A stretch of DNA of 64,000 nucleotides. It comes from Saccharothrix deserti. Lineage in GTDB: Bacteria > Actinomycetota > Actinomycetes > Mycobacteriales > Pseudonocardiaceae. The first letter of the stretch is position 1; each line of letters begins with the position of its first letter. The stretch spans positions 30,924 to 94,923 of the forward strand of contig NZ_VKAB01000036.1 of the NCBI RefSeq assembly GCF_009769385.1, read 5' to 3'. The translations under genes and the position numbers were made by a program. Below, one piece after another: positions 1-8,351 of the stretch. The notes beneath the pieces are model-generated. The model saw only the letters and a program-made list of their open reading frames with translations. It ran no database searches and was not told where the DNA came from.

Positions 1-33
1 GTCCGCTCGCTCACCGCGGAGGACCAGGCCTGA
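1..33 (+). CDS. 3' end of a gene cut by the window edge
   Basis: Only the last ten codons and a TGA stop are visible (VRSLTAEDQA). The stop shares one base with the ATG of the following symporter gene (TGATG), so the two are translationally coupled. In actinobacteria a small DUF485 membrane protein often precedes an ActP/MctC-type symporter, and that is a plausible identity. However, the tail also resembles the VRSLTG stretch near the end of the next protein, so a second symporter copy is equally possible. Too little is present to decide. Confidence 0.5.
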   Translation, partial: VRSLTAEDQA

Positions 34-1607
34 TGGGCGGCAACACCGCGATCAACCTGGGCGTCTTCGGCGTCTTCGTGTTGATCACCCTCTTCATCGT
101 GTACCGGGCGGGCAGCCGCAACGCCACCGCGTCCGACTACTACGCCGCGGGCAGCAGCTTCACCGGACCGCAGAACGGCATCGCGCTGTCGGGCGACTTC
201 CTGTCCGCCGCGTCGTTCCTCGGCATCTCCGGCAGCATCGCGGTCAACGGGTACGACGGGTTCCTGTACTCCATCGGCTGGGTGGTGTCCTGGCTGCTCG
301 GCCTGATGATCATCTCGGAGCGGCTGCGCAACACCGGCCGGTTCACCCTCGGCGACGTGCTCGCGTTCCGGATGCGGCAGCGCCCGGTGCGCGCCGCGGC
401 GGCGAACGTGACCCTGGTGATCTCGCTGTTCTACATGATCGCGCAGATGGCGGGCGCGGGCGCGTTGATGGCGCTGCTGCTGGACGTGCACAGCAAGGTC
501 GGCCAGGCGGTCATCATCGCCGTCGTGGGCATCGTCATGGTGCTGTACGTGCTGGTGGGCGGCATGAAGGGCACCACGTGGGTGCAGATCATCAAGGCCG
601 TGCTGCTGATCATGTGCGTGACCCTGATGACGGTGTTCCTGCTCGGCAAGTTCGGCTTCAGCCTGTCCGCGATCCTGGAGACGGCGTCGCGGAACACGCC
701 GCTCGGGCCGGAGGTGCTGGAGCCCGGCGCCCGGTACGGCGGCACGCCGACCAGCCGGCTGGACTTCATCTCGCTGGCGCTGGCCCTGGTGCTGGGCACG
801 GCGTCGCTGCCGCACGTGCTGATGCGGTTCTACACCGTGCCGAACGCCCGCGAGGCGCGCCGTTCGGTGGTGTGGGCGACGTGGATGATGGCCACGTTCT
901 ACCTGTGCACGCTGGTGATCGGCTTCGGCGCGCTGGCGCTGGTCGGCTCGAAGGAGATCGCGTCGGCGCCCGGCGGCGAGAACTCCGCCGCGCCGCTGCT
1001 GGCGTACGAGATCGGCGGCGCGGTGCTGCTGGGCGTGGTGAGCGCGGTGGCGTTCGCGACGATCCTGGCGGTGGTGGCCGGTCTGACGTTGACCGCGTCG
1101 GCGTCGTTCGCGCACGACGTGTACGCGAACGTGATCAAGCGCGGTCAGGCGGATCCGCGGTCGGAGGTGAAGGTCGCCCGGTTGACGGCGGTGGTCGTCG
1201 GTCTGCTGGCGATCGGCGGCGGTATCGCGGCGAACGGGCAGAACGTGGCGTTCCTGGTGGCGCTGGCGTTCGCGCTGGCGGCGTCGGCGAACCTGTCCAC
1301 GATCATCTACTCGATGTTCTGGAAGCGGTTCAACACACCGGGGACGCTGTGGGCGGTGTACGGCGGGCTCGGGTCCTGCATCGTGCTGATCACCTTCTCC
1401 CCCGCCGTGTCCGGCACGAAGACGTCGATCTTCTCCGACGTGGACTTCGCCTGGTTCCCGCTGGGCAACCCGGGCCTGGTCTCGATCCCGTTCTCGTTCC
1501 TGTGCGGCTACCTCGGCACGATCCTGAGCAAGGAGAAGTCGGACCCGGTCAAGCAGGCCGAGATGGAGGTCCGGTCGCTGACCGGCATCGGGTCGGGCCT
1601 GAAGTAA
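33..1607 (+). CDS. actP: Sodium:solute symporter, acetate/monocarboxylate permease family
   Basis: A 524-residue polytopic membrane protein of the sodium/solute symporter family, closest by eye to ActP/MctC transporters that import acetate, pyruvate or propionate with a cation. About thirteen hydrophobic helices can be traced. The N-terminal region carries the typical SDYYAAGSSFTGPQNGIALSGD region, and the AASFLGISG stretch near residue 60 is characteristic of the acetate branch. Length matches the family (about 510-550). The ATG overlaps the stop of the preceding gene. A strong stem-loop ends the transcript. Substrate is inferred from family likeness only; other short monocarboxylates are possible. 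Confidence 0.88.
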   Translation: MGGNTAINLGVFGVFVLITLFIVYRAGSRNATASDYYAAGSSFTGPQNGIALSGDFLSAASFLGISGSIAVNGYDGFLYSIGWVVSWLLGLMIISERLRNTGRFTLGDVLAFRMRQRPVRAAAANVTLVISLFYMIAQMAGAGALMALLLDVHSKVGQAVIIAVVGIVMVLYVLVGGMKGTTWVQIIKAVLLIMCVTLMTVFLLGKFGFSLSAILETASRNTPLGPEVLEPGARYGGTPTSRLDFISLALALVLGTASLPHVLMRFYTVPNAREARRSVVWATWMMATFYLCTLVIGFGALALVGSKEIASAPGGENSAAPLLAYEIGGAVLLGVVSAVAFATILAVVAGLTLTASASFAHDVYANVIKRGQADPRSEVKVARLTAVVVGLLAIGGGIAANGQNVAFLVALAFALAASANLSTIIYSMFWKRFNTPGTLWAVYGGLGSCIVLITFSPAVSGTKTSIFSDVDFAWFPLGNPGLVSIPFSFLCGYLGTILSKEKSDPVKQAEMEVRSLTGIGSGLK

Positions 1608-1638
1608 CACCTTCCGCGGTAACGCTTTCACGGAAGAA

Positions 1639-1675
1639 CGCCGAACGCCGGAGCATTTGGCTCCGGCGTTCGGCG
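1639..1675. terminator. Bidirectional rho-independent terminator
   Basis: A perfect 16-bp stem (left arm 1639-1654, right arm 1660-1675) with a 5-nt ATTTG loop lies between the convergent symporter and ATP-grasp genes. It is GC-rich and has no clear U-tract, as is common for actinobacterial terminators. Confidence 0.8.
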
Positions 1676-1687
1676 TGTTCGCGGAAC

Positions 1688-2539
1688 TTACCGCCGGGCG
1701 AGTGCCGTCCGGACCGCCGAGGCGAACCGGAGGGGTGCGGTGGCGTCGGTCTGGCGGAAGCCCAGTGACGGCTCGACCAACTCCAGCTCCAGCAGCAACG
1801 GCGTGCCGTCGGCGGCGGGGATCAGGTCCACCCGCGCGTACAGGAAGTCGTTGCGGCACAGGCCGGTCAGCGCCGCCGCCGCGTCCATCACGTCCTCGGC
1901 GACGCGGCGCTGGTCAGCGGACGGCGAGGCGCCGGACAGGCGTTCCACGATGTAGAGCCCGGACTCGTCGTACTCCGCGTCCGGCGAGAGCATGGCGCCC
2001 TTGGTGAACGCGTGCGAGTACTGCCCGCCGAGGAACACCACGGCCGTCTCGCCGACCGAGTCCACGTTCGCCTGGTACGGCTGCACGAGCGCGGGCACGT
2101 CCAGCGTGGCCAGGTGCGCGGCGGCGGCCTCGTGATCACCGGCGGCGACGCGCAGCGCGCCACGCGAACCGGCGCCCACGGTCGGCTTCACCACGAACTC
2201 GCCGTCCGGCCAGTCGGTGAACCCCGGCTCCGCCACCGCCGTCGGCACCACCGGCACGCCGGCTTCCGCCAGCTCCACCAGGTACGTCTTGTCGGTGTTC
2301 CACCGCACGACCGACGCCGGGTTCACCAGCGCGGGCTCGGTGTCGCACCACGCCAGGAACTCCGGCAGCCGCTCGGGGTAGTCCCACGTGGACCGCAGCA
2401 CCACCAGGTCGGTCTCGACCGGCGTGCCCCACTCCGCCCACGACGCGTGCACGCCGACGTCGGCGAGGGCGTCCAGCAACGCGTCGTCGTCACCGTCACC
2501 GGTGGGCCACGACGCGCAGGTGGCGAAGACGACCTTCAC
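1688..2539 (-). CDS. ATP-grasp domain protein (RimK/glutathione-synthetase-like)
   Basis: A 283-residue protein with an ATP-grasp layout: an N-terminal Rossmann-like part (VKVVFATCASWPTGDGDD), a central nucleotide-binding segment FVVKPTVGAGSRGA near residues 120-140, and a C-terminal metal-binding strand LLLELELVEPSLGF. Such enzymes join a carboxylate to an amine or thiol through an acyl phosphate. Short actinobacterial members resemble RimK or cycloserine-pathway ligases, but substrate and product are unknown. The GTG start at 2539 is chosen because it overlaps the upstream gene's TGA (GTGA) and is followed immediately by the first beta-strand; a further-upstream start would add 22 low-quality residues. 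Confidence 0.75.
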   Translation of the reverse strand: MKVVFATCASWPTGDGDDDALLDALADVGVHASWAEWGTPVETDLVVLRSTWDYPERLPEFLAWCDTEPALVNPASVVRWNTDKTYLVELAEAGVPVVPTAVAEPGFTDWPDGEFVVKPTVGAGSRGALRVAAGDHEAAAAHLATLDVPALVQPYQANVDSVGETAVVFLGGQYSHAFTKGAMLSPDAEYDESGLYIVERLSGASPSADQRRVAEDVMDAAAALTGLCRNDFLYARVDLIPAADGTPLLLELELVEPSLGFRQTDATAPLRFASAVRTALARR

Positions 2540-2823
2540 CGGCCCGCCATCTTGCGCCGGTGCGCCGGACCGATCTTCACCGCGGCCGTGGTCTCGCGGT
2601 CCCACTCGTGCGACTCCAGGTCCGCGACCGCCTCGACCAACGCCTCCGCCGACGCCACGTCCGGCAGCACCACGTCACCCATGGCGCCGTCGTCACCGAC
2701 CAGCACGACCCGCGCGCCGGCCCGCCCGACGTTCTGCACGACCGCGCGGGCCGGCTTGCCGTGCGCGGCCACGAACGCCGACGCCGTCTTCACCGCGCGA
2801 GCGATCTTCTTGTCCTCTGCCAC
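2536..2823 (-). CDS. Conserved hypothetical protein, 95 aa
   Basis: A small soluble protein rich in Ala and Val, starting at the GTG at 2823 (VAEDKKIARAVKTASAF). It has no transmembrane segment and no motif I can name; the sequence suggests alternating helices and strands (RAVVQNVGRAGARVVLVGDDG). The stop overlaps the ATP-grasp start by four bases, so the pair is translationally coupled and probably works together. A start at 2871 would add 16 residues without a better ribosome site. Function unknown. Confidence 0.6.
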   Translation of the reverse strand: MAEDKKIARAVKTASAFVAAHGKPARAVVQNVGRAGARVVLVGDDGAMGDVVLPDVASAEALVEAVADLESHEWDRETTAAVKIGPAHRRKMAGR

Positions 2824-2869
2824 GTCGGCCAGACTAGAACCTGTCGGTAACTTCCGCGCACGTGACCGC

Positions 2870-2911
2870 ACTCACGACGTAGGACTCACGACGTAGCACT
2901 CACGACGCCGC
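2870..2911. repeat. Three tandem 14-bp repeats across a gene end
   Basis: Three adjacent copies of a 14-bp unit, ACTCACGACGTAGG and variants, begin at 2870, 2884 and 2898; the third copy diverges at its end and contains the stop codon (TCA on the plus strand, 2900-2902) of the downstream nucleotidyltransferase gene. The ACGTAGGACTC core recurs in the inverted array at 42567-42682. Confidence 0.8.
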
Positions 2912-3688
2912 CCACACCGACTCGTAGGCCTCGACCAGCCACTTGTCGGCACGCGCGTGGTCGGGCCGCTCGGGCAGCGCGGAACCCGCGGTCAACTCCT
3001 CCAACCGCGCCTCCAACCCCTCCGCCGCGTCCAGCGCCTCCTGCTGCGTGTGCCGCCCCTGGCGCAGGTCGCGGATCCACGTCAGCCACGGCTCGGGCAT
3101 CGGCAACGTGATCCGCCCGGTCTCCAGCAGCTCGACGCCCTGCACGCCCAGCCGCACCATGTGCGACGCGTACTTCGAGTCGAACCCGTGCCGCGCCACC
3201 AGCTCGGGCCGGTTGACGCGCTTGGCGACGGTGCCGTCCACCATGCGCCTGCGCTGGCTGTGCAGGTACCCGATGAACCGCCGCCCGGCCAGCCGGGACA
3301 CGATCATGTCCGCGTTGTCGCGCAGCTCACGCCCCAGCGGGGTGATCGACACGATCTCGTGCTCGGGCGCGAACAGCGGCAGCAGCACGGTCGGGTTGCC
3401 CTGCAGCGCCAGGCGCAGCCACTTGCGCAGCGAGTACACGACCAGATCGAGATCACCGGGCCCGGACGGGGTGTTCTGCACGCCCGTGCGCTCCTCGGCG
3501 CTGCGGTAGATGTACTGCTCGAAGCGGCGCAGCCCGATGACGAACTCGGGCGGCTCGACGCACATGCCCATCTCGTCGCGGTCGTCGGTGCCCTCGATGG
3601 CGGTGCCGTGCAGGCCCGACCCCACCTGCGTGCGCAGGATCGTGGCGCGCCGGGCGATCTCGGCGAATTCCGGGTTGTTGTGCTTCAC
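2900..3688 (-). CDS. Predicted nucleotidyltransferase (RlaP/YcgL type)
   Basis: A 262-residue protein of the DNA-polymerase-beta-like nucleotidyltransferase superfamily. Near residues 23-43 it has the expected GS...G...D.D pattern (VGSGLHGTAIEGTDDRDEMG), with two acidic residues that would hold the catalytic metals, followed by the conserved ..VYSLRKWLRLALQGNPTVL.. helical region of the RlaP family, which has been linked to RNA repair. Start GTG at 3688 has GGGAGAAG six bases upstream. Tandem 14-bp repeats follow and include its stop codon. Its target (RNA end, small molecule or protein) cannot be read from sequence. Confidence 0.75.
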   Translation of the reverse strand: MKHNNPEFAEIARRATILRTQVGSGLHGTAIEGTDDRDEMGMCVEPPEFVIGLRRFEQYIYRSAEERTGVQNTPSGPGDLDLVVYSLRKWLRLALQGNPTVLLPLFAPEHEIVSITPLGRELRDNADMIVSRLAGRRFIGYLHSQRRRMVDGTVAKRVNRPELVARHGFDSKYASHMVRLGVQGVELLETGRITLPMPEPWLTWIRDLRQGRHTQQEALDAAEGLEARLEELTAGSALPERPDHARADKWLVEAYESVWAAS

Positions 3689-3796
3689 GATCTTCTCCCT
3701 CTGCCGAGGTGAGAACTTAAAGCGTCAACGGGCAAAGCCCAACGGGATTTGCGCCGACGTCCGATCGGCCGAACCGCCGGGGTAGCTTGCGTGGTC

Positions 3797-5419
3797 GTGA
3801 CCGAAACCACCAGCCTCACCCACCTGGTCGAACAGTTCCTGAGCTGGCACTTCGACCGCAGTCCCGGCAAAGCCGCGATGCTCGGCTCACTCGCCCACGA
3901 CCACACCCTCGGTGATTTCAGCGCGCCCGCGTTGACCGAGTACGAACGCGACGCGGGCGCGTGGCTCGACCGCTTCACCGTGATCGAGACCGACGACCTG
4001 CAGGGATCGGTGGACCGGGATCTCGTCGTCGCCGTGCTGCGCGGTGTGCGGGCCTCGGCCACGTGGCCCTCCTGGCGGCGTGACCCGTCGGTCTACACCG
4101 GCGCGGTGCTGTACCCGTTGTTCAGCGCGTTCCTCAACCGGCTGCGGCCGGAGCCGGAGCTGGTCGCGAGCGTGGTGAAGCGGCTGGCCGAGGTGCCCGG
4201 CGTGCTGGCCGCGGGCCGCGCCAACCTGGACCCGGAGCTCGCCTCGCCGAAGATCGTGCGGCGTGCCGCCGACCAGGCCAGGACGGGACGGGCGTTCCTC
4301 ACGTCCACGCTGCCCGCCGAGGTGTCCGACCCGGCACTGCGCGCGGAGCTGGCCGAGGCCGCCGAATCCGCCGCGCGGGCGTTCGACGAGTTCGCGGCGT
4401 TCCTGGACGAGTTCGCCGGACGTGCCGCGGGCGACTGGCGGATGGGCGAGGAGCTGTACTCGACGCTGCTGCGCGACCAGGAGGTGCTGGGTTACGGCGC
4501 CGCCGAGCTGCACGAGCGCGGCAAGGCCGCCTACGCCGAGCTGGACGCCGAGATGCGCGAGCTGGCCGGGTCCGACGACTGGCACGCGGTGATGGCCTCG
4601 TTCCAGGACGACCACCCGCCGACGCCGGAGGCGATGCGCGCCGAGTACGAGGCGGCGACGCGGCGCGCGCGGGCGTTCCTGGTGGAGCACGACCTGGTGA
4701 CGTTCGCCGAGGGCGAGGAGTGCCGGGTGGTGCCCTCGCCCACGTTCCAGCGCCCGGTCCTCGCGGTGGCGTCCTACATGTCGCCGCCGCCGTTGACCGA
4801 CCAGCGGACGGGGCACTTCTTCGTGCCGTTCCCGCCGGACGGGTTCACCGCCGAGCAGACCGCCCAGCGGCTGCGCACGAACTCCCGCGCCCAGCTGGTC
4901 GGGATCGCGGTGCACGAGGCGTACCCCGGCCACCACTGGCACCTGTCGTGGCTGGCCGCGCAGAACCGGCCGGTGCGCAAGGTGTTCCGCACCCCGTACT
5001 TCTCCGAGGGCTGGGCGCTGTACGCGGAGAAGCTGCTGCGCGAGCACGGCTACTTCAGCGCCGAGGTGGTCGGCGACGCGGCCACGGCACGCGCCCGGGA
5101 ACTGGCGCACGTCGAGGCGCGGCTGTTCCGCGCGGCGCGCATGATCGTGGACACCGCGCTGCACTGCGGCGACATGGGCGCCGAGGAGGCCGAGGAGTTC
5201 ATGACGACCAAGGCGTCGCTGACGCCCGGCACGGCGACCGGCGAGGTCAGCCGGTACTGCGCGTGGCCGACGCAGGCGCCGTCGTACCTGACCGGCGCGT
5301 TGGAGATCGAGCGCATCCGGTCCGAGTACACGGGCTCGTTGCGGGAGTTCCACGACACCATCGCCGGCGCGGGGGCGTTGCCGCTGGGGTTGGCCAGGCG
5401 GGTCGCTCTCGGCAGGTGA
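3797..5419 (+). CDS. DUF885-family predicted metallohydrolase
   Basis: A 540-residue protein matching the DUF885 family. The clearest mark is VHEAYPGHHWH about two-thirds of the way along, a zinc-hydrolase-like HExxxGHH motif, followed by FSEGWALYAEKLL, which carries a conserved glutamate. Members are thought to act as peptidases or peptidase-like hydrolases, but activity is rarely shown. The GTG at 3797 gives the natural N-terminus (VTETTSLTHLVEQFL). There is no Shine-Dalgarno sequence, but TAGCTT lies nine bases upstream, consistent with a leaderless transcript. No signal peptide, so cytoplasmic. Confidence 0.8.
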   Translation: MTETTSLTHLVEQFLSWHFDRSPGKAAMLGSLAHDHTLGDFSAPALTEYERDAGAWLDRFTVIETDDLQGSVDRDLVVAVLRGVRASATWPSWRRDPSVYTGAVLYPLFSAFLNRLRPEPELVASVVKRLAEVPGVLAAGRANLDPELASPKIVRRAADQARTGRAFLTSTLPAEVSDPALRAELAEAAESAARAFDEFAAFLDEFAGRAAGDWRMGEELYSTLLRDQEVLGYGAAELHERGKAAYAELDAEMRELAGSDDWHAVMASFQDDHPPTPEAMRAEYEAATRRARAFLVEHDLVTFAEGEECRVVPSPTFQRPVLAVASYMSPPPLTDQRTGHFFVPFPPDGFTAEQTAQRLRTNSRAQLVGIAVHEAYPGHHWHLSWLAAQNRPVRKVFRTPYFSEGWALYAEKLLREHGYFSAEVVGDAATARARELAHVEARLFRAARMIVDTALHCGDMGAEEAEEFMTTKASLTPGTATGEVSRYCAWPTQAPSYLTGALEIERIRSEYTGSLREFHDTIAGAGALPLGLARRVALGR

Positions 5420-5488
5420 GACGCGGAACATGCGGGCCGTCGCGGCGGTTGGCGTACTGACGTACGGACATTTCTAGGAGGACGACAG

Positions 5489-6460
5489 ATGCCCAAGGCA
5501 GTGGTGGTGCGCGCGACCGGCGGACCGGACGCGTTGGAGTTCACCGACGTGGAGCCGAAGTCACCGGGAGCCGGCGAGTTGCTGGTGGACGTGGCCGCGG
5601 CCGGGGTGAACTTCATCGACTGCTACCACCGCGAGGGCCGCTACCCGCTGCCCCTTCCGTTCGGGCTGGGCCTGGAGGGCACCGGCCGGGTGAGCGCGGT
5701 GGGCGCGGACGTCACCGGGTTCGCGGTGGGCGACCGGGTGGCCTGGTCGCAGGCCCTCGGCAGCTACGCGGAACAGACCGTGGTGGCCGCCAAGGACGCG
5801 GTGCCGGTGCCGGAGGGCGTGGACGACGACACGGCGGGAGCGCTGCTGCTCCAGGGCCTCACCGCGCACTACCTGGTCACGTCCACGTACCCGGTGCAGA
5901 AGGACGACACGGTGCTCGTGCACGCCGCCGCGGGTGGCGTGGGGCTGCTGCTGGTGCAGCTGGCCAAGGCGCGCGGCGCGCGGGTGATCGGCACGGTGTC
6001 CACCGAGGCGAAGGAGGCGCTGGCCCGGGAGGCGGGCGCGGACGAGGTGATCCGCTACGACCTCACGGATTTCGCGCCCGAGGTGCGGAAGCTGACCGAC
6101 GGCGTGGGTGTCGCGGCGGTGTACGACGGCGTGGGCAGGACGACGTTCGACGGGAGCCTGGCCAGCCTGAAGCCGCGCGGCGTGCTGGCGCTGTTCGGCG
6201 CGTCGAGCGGTGCGGTGCCGCCGTTCGACCCGATGCGGCTCAACCAGGCGGGCTCGGTGTACCTGACCCGGCCGTCGCTCGGCCCGCACGTGGCCACCCG
6301 CGAGGAGCTGGAGTGGCGGGCGGGTGAGCTGTTCGCGGCCGTCGCGGACGGTTCGCTGACCGTGCGGATCGGCGGGCGCTACCCGTTGGCCGAGGCGCGG
6401 CGGGCGCACGAGGACCTGGAGGGCCGCCGCACCACCGGCAAGCTGCTGCTCATCCCCTGA
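5489..6460 (+). CDS. qor: NADPH:quinone oxidoreductase (zinc-independent MDR)
   Basis: A 323-residue medium-chain dehydrogenase/reductase. It has the N-terminal catalytic fold with NFIDCYHREGRYP, and the coenzyme-binding glycine motif HAAAGGVGLLLVQLAKARGA around residues 143-162, typical of quinone reductases that reduce quinones with NADPH. No structural-zinc cysteine cluster is seen, as expected for the QOR branch. A strong AGGAGG precedes the ATG by seven bases. Its place beside ctaB and the tkt operon matches the actinobacterial gene order. A near-perfect palindromic terminator follows. Confidence 0.9.
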   Translation: MPKAVVVRATGGPDALEFTDVEPKSPGAGELLVDVAAAGVNFIDCYHREGRYPLPLPFGLGLEGTGRVSAVGADVTGFAVGDRVAWSQALGSYAEQTVVAAKDAVPVPEGVDDDTAGALLLQGLTAHYLVTSTYPVQKDDTVLVHAAAGGVGLLLVQLAKARGARVIGTVSTEAKEALAREAGADEVIRYDLTDFAPEVRKLTDGVGVAAVYDGVGRTTFDGSLASLKPRGVLALFGASSGAVPPFDPMRLNQAGSVYLTRPSLGPHVATREELEWRAGELFAAVADGSLTVRIGGRYPLAEARRAHEDLEGRRTTGKLLLIP

Positions 6461-6475
6461 TCAGGTCTCGGAACG

Positions 6476-6515
6476 AACGGGAGGGCGGCCCCCACGTGGG
6501 GGCCGCCCTCCCGTT
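6476..6515. terminator. 40-bp perfect palindrome, bidirectional terminator
   Basis: A fully self-complementary 40-bp sequence from AACGGGAGGG to CCCTCCCGTT lies between convergent qor and the FKBP gene. The RNA of either strand would fold into a very stable hairpin, so it should stop transcription in both directions. Confidence 0.85.
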
Positions 6516-6529
6516 GCGACGGGTCCGGC

Positions 6530-7117
6530 TCAGCCCTCGACCTTGACCGCGTCGACCACGAAGATCAGCGTCTCGCCGGGCTGGATGTCGCCCTGACCGT
6601 TCGGGTAGCCCTTGTCCGACGGCACGACGAGCAGCCTGCGCCCGCCTTCCTTCATGCCGATCAGCCCCTCGTTCCAGCCCTGGATGACCTGGGCCTGGCC
6701 GATGTTCTGCAGCGGGAACGCGTCGCCGCTGTCCCAGGACGCCTCACGGGTGCGCTGGTCGCGGAACGTCGCCAGCACGTAGTGCATCTCGGCGTTGGAG
6801 CCCTGCTTGATCTCCGGACCGGTGCCCTCGGTGATGTCCTTGACGACCAGGCCGTCCTGCGGCGTGCAGCCGGTCGGGACGGTGATCGTCGGCTTCTCCC
6901 CCGCCGCGCCGCCCACCTGGTACTGGGACACCTCGCACGGCGGACCGCTCGGCTCGGGCAGCTCGGCCTCGGTGGGCTGCGCCTCCGGCTGGGCGGCGGT
7001 CGCGGACGGGGTGTTGGTCAGGGTGGACGGCCGGTCGCTAGCGGTGCACGCGGTCAGCGCCAGACCGGCGGACAACAGGGATACGAGAGCCAGGGCCGTA
7101 CGGCCGACAGTACGCAT
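6530..7117 (-). CDS. FKBP-type peptidyl-prolyl isomerase lipoprotein
   Basis: A 195-residue exported protein. Residues 1-24 form a lipoprotein signal ending in the lipobox LTAC. A Thr/Pro/Glu-rich linker follows, and the C-terminal ~110 residues are an FKBP domain (EGTGPEIKQGSNAEMHYV, GWNEGLIGMKEGGRRLLVVP, GETLIFVVDAVKV). It would catalyse proline isomerisation in proteins outside the membrane. Several usual aromatic active-site residues are altered, so it may act mainly as a chaperone. Single gene with its own terminator. Confidence 0.88.
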   Translation of the reverse strand: MRTVGRTALALVSLLSAGLALTACTASDRPSTLTNTPSATAAQPEAQPTEAELPEPSGPPCEVSQYQVGGAAGEKPTITVPTGCTPQDGLVVKDITEGTGPEIKQGSNAEMHYVLATFRDQRTREASWDSGDAFPLQNIGQAQVIQGWNEGLIGMKEGGRRLLVVPSDKGYPNGQGDIQPGETLIFVVDAVKVEG

Positions 7118-7207
7118 GGTTGCCGAGCTTAGGGTTCACCCCCGGGCACGCCGCCGCAGGCCCCACCGCAGGCCCAACGCCGATCACGGTGTGCTGCTGT
7201 CGATCAT

Positions 7208-7237
7208 TGAATTGTCCTTGAATGTGCCACTAATTAC
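7208..7237 (+). promoter_or_regulatory. Possible promoter of the three-gene set
   Basis: In an unusually AT-rich part of the 220-bp gap upstream of 7338, TTGAAT (7208-7213) and TAATTA (7232-7237) are separated by 18 bp, resembling a sigma-A-type promoter. This would leave a leader of roughly 95 nt before the GTG. Pattern match only. Confidence 0.3.
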
Positions 7238-7337
7238 CGCTTCCGCCGTTGCGCACTCGCGCGTACAGTAACTCCGCGCACTTGATCGGATACCGAGAGC
7301 ATTCGTCCGTTCGAGTGCCCTCCAAGGAGGTGACATC

Positions 7338-8345
7338 GTGTCCGCGGAGCCGAACGGCGTCCGCAGCAACCTGTTACAGGAATTGTTCTGGACCAGAACA
7401 GGTCTGCTACTGCTGACCCTAGTCGTCACTTCCGGCGGCAGTCTGGCCATTTCCAGCACAATGGATCAAGGCGCTCTCCGCACGTTCCTGACGTCGGTGG
7501 GCACCGGAACCCTGATCTCGGCGGTGGTCGGGTTCGGGCAGACGTTGATCACCAGCTCGGCCGCGCAACGGGCGTTGATCACGCCGGTCGTCGAGGAGAG
7601 CCGCAAGGCGCTGCGCGACCTCACCGCCGAGTACCGGTCGCTCGACCGCGAGTTCTTCCCCACTCACGTCTTCGAGCCGACCGCCAAGCCCGACCCGGCG
7701 TTGAACCAGGTCATGATGCAGGACCTGGAACGCACCCGGCTGTACGTGTTCCGCGGCTTCGCGGGCCGCTACGTGGCCTGCCGACTGCTGCTGTCCCAGT
7801 CGGAGTGCGAGCTCAAAGCCGTCCTGGCCGACCCCCGGGACGGTGACGCGATCAGCGGGCGGGCGCGGTACCTGCTGCGCAACGAAGGCGCGGACGGCGA
7901 TTACGACTCGATCGTGGCGAAGCTGCGCGAGCAGATCTCCATCGGCCTGGTGGGCCTGTTCCTGGCCCGCGGCCGCTGCTCGCGGATCGACCTGACGATC
8001 GTGTCCGACCCGCCGCTGGACCGGCTGGAGCTGTTCGACGACAGCGTGTGGCTCACCCTCTACAGCAACACCACCGCGGGCGTGCTCCGGCTCTACCCGC
8101 GCACGGTGCGGTTCTCGGACGGCTCGTTCATCTACGGGATGGAACGCGCCGAGTTCCTGCGCATCAGCAATTCCAAGGCAGGGCTACACGTTCTCATCAC
8201 ACCGGGCACCAGTCGGGCAGACTTCCTCGCCCTGTTCGAGAAGATCACCGGGACCCCGCTCACCGAGGAGGGGTTCCGGTCGCTCGAGGAGAAGTTCCAC
8301 CGATTCCGCAAAGAATTCTCCGCCTCCGCTCAGCTGGGGAGCTGA
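7338..8345 (+). CDS. Two-helix membrane protein of unknown function
   Basis: A 335-residue protein with a strong AAGGAGG eight bases before the GTG. Two hydrophobic helices lie near residues 22-40 (LLLLTLVVTSGGSLA) and 50-68, forming a hairpin anchor; the remaining ~265 residues look cytoplasmic. The soluble part has regular helix/strand alternation with the segments YVFRGFAGRYVACRL and LFDDSVWLTLYSNTTAG, vaguely like a phospholipase-D-type non-catalytic domain, but no catalytic HKD motif is present. It is the first gene of a tight set: six bases to the cupin gene, then an HD protein. Probably a membrane sensor or scaffold for these two; that is inference. Family not recognised. Confidence 0.65.
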   Translation: MSAEPNGVRSNLLQELFWTRTGLLLLTLVVTSGGSLAISSTMDQGALRTFLTSVGTGTLISAVVGFGQTLITSSAAQRALITPVVEESRKALRDLTAEYRSLDREFFPTHVFEPTAKPDPALNQVMMQDLERTRLYVFRGFAGRYVACRLLLSQSECELKAVLADPRDGDAISGRARYLLRNEGADGDYDSIVAKLREQISIGLVGLFLARGRCSRIDLTIVSDPPLDRLELFDDSVWLTLYSNTTAGVLRLYPRTVRFSDGSFIYGMERAEFLRISNSKAGLHVLITPGTSRADFLALFEKITGTPLTEEGFRSLEEKFHRFRKEFSASAQLGS

Positions 8346-8351
8346 TAAGTC

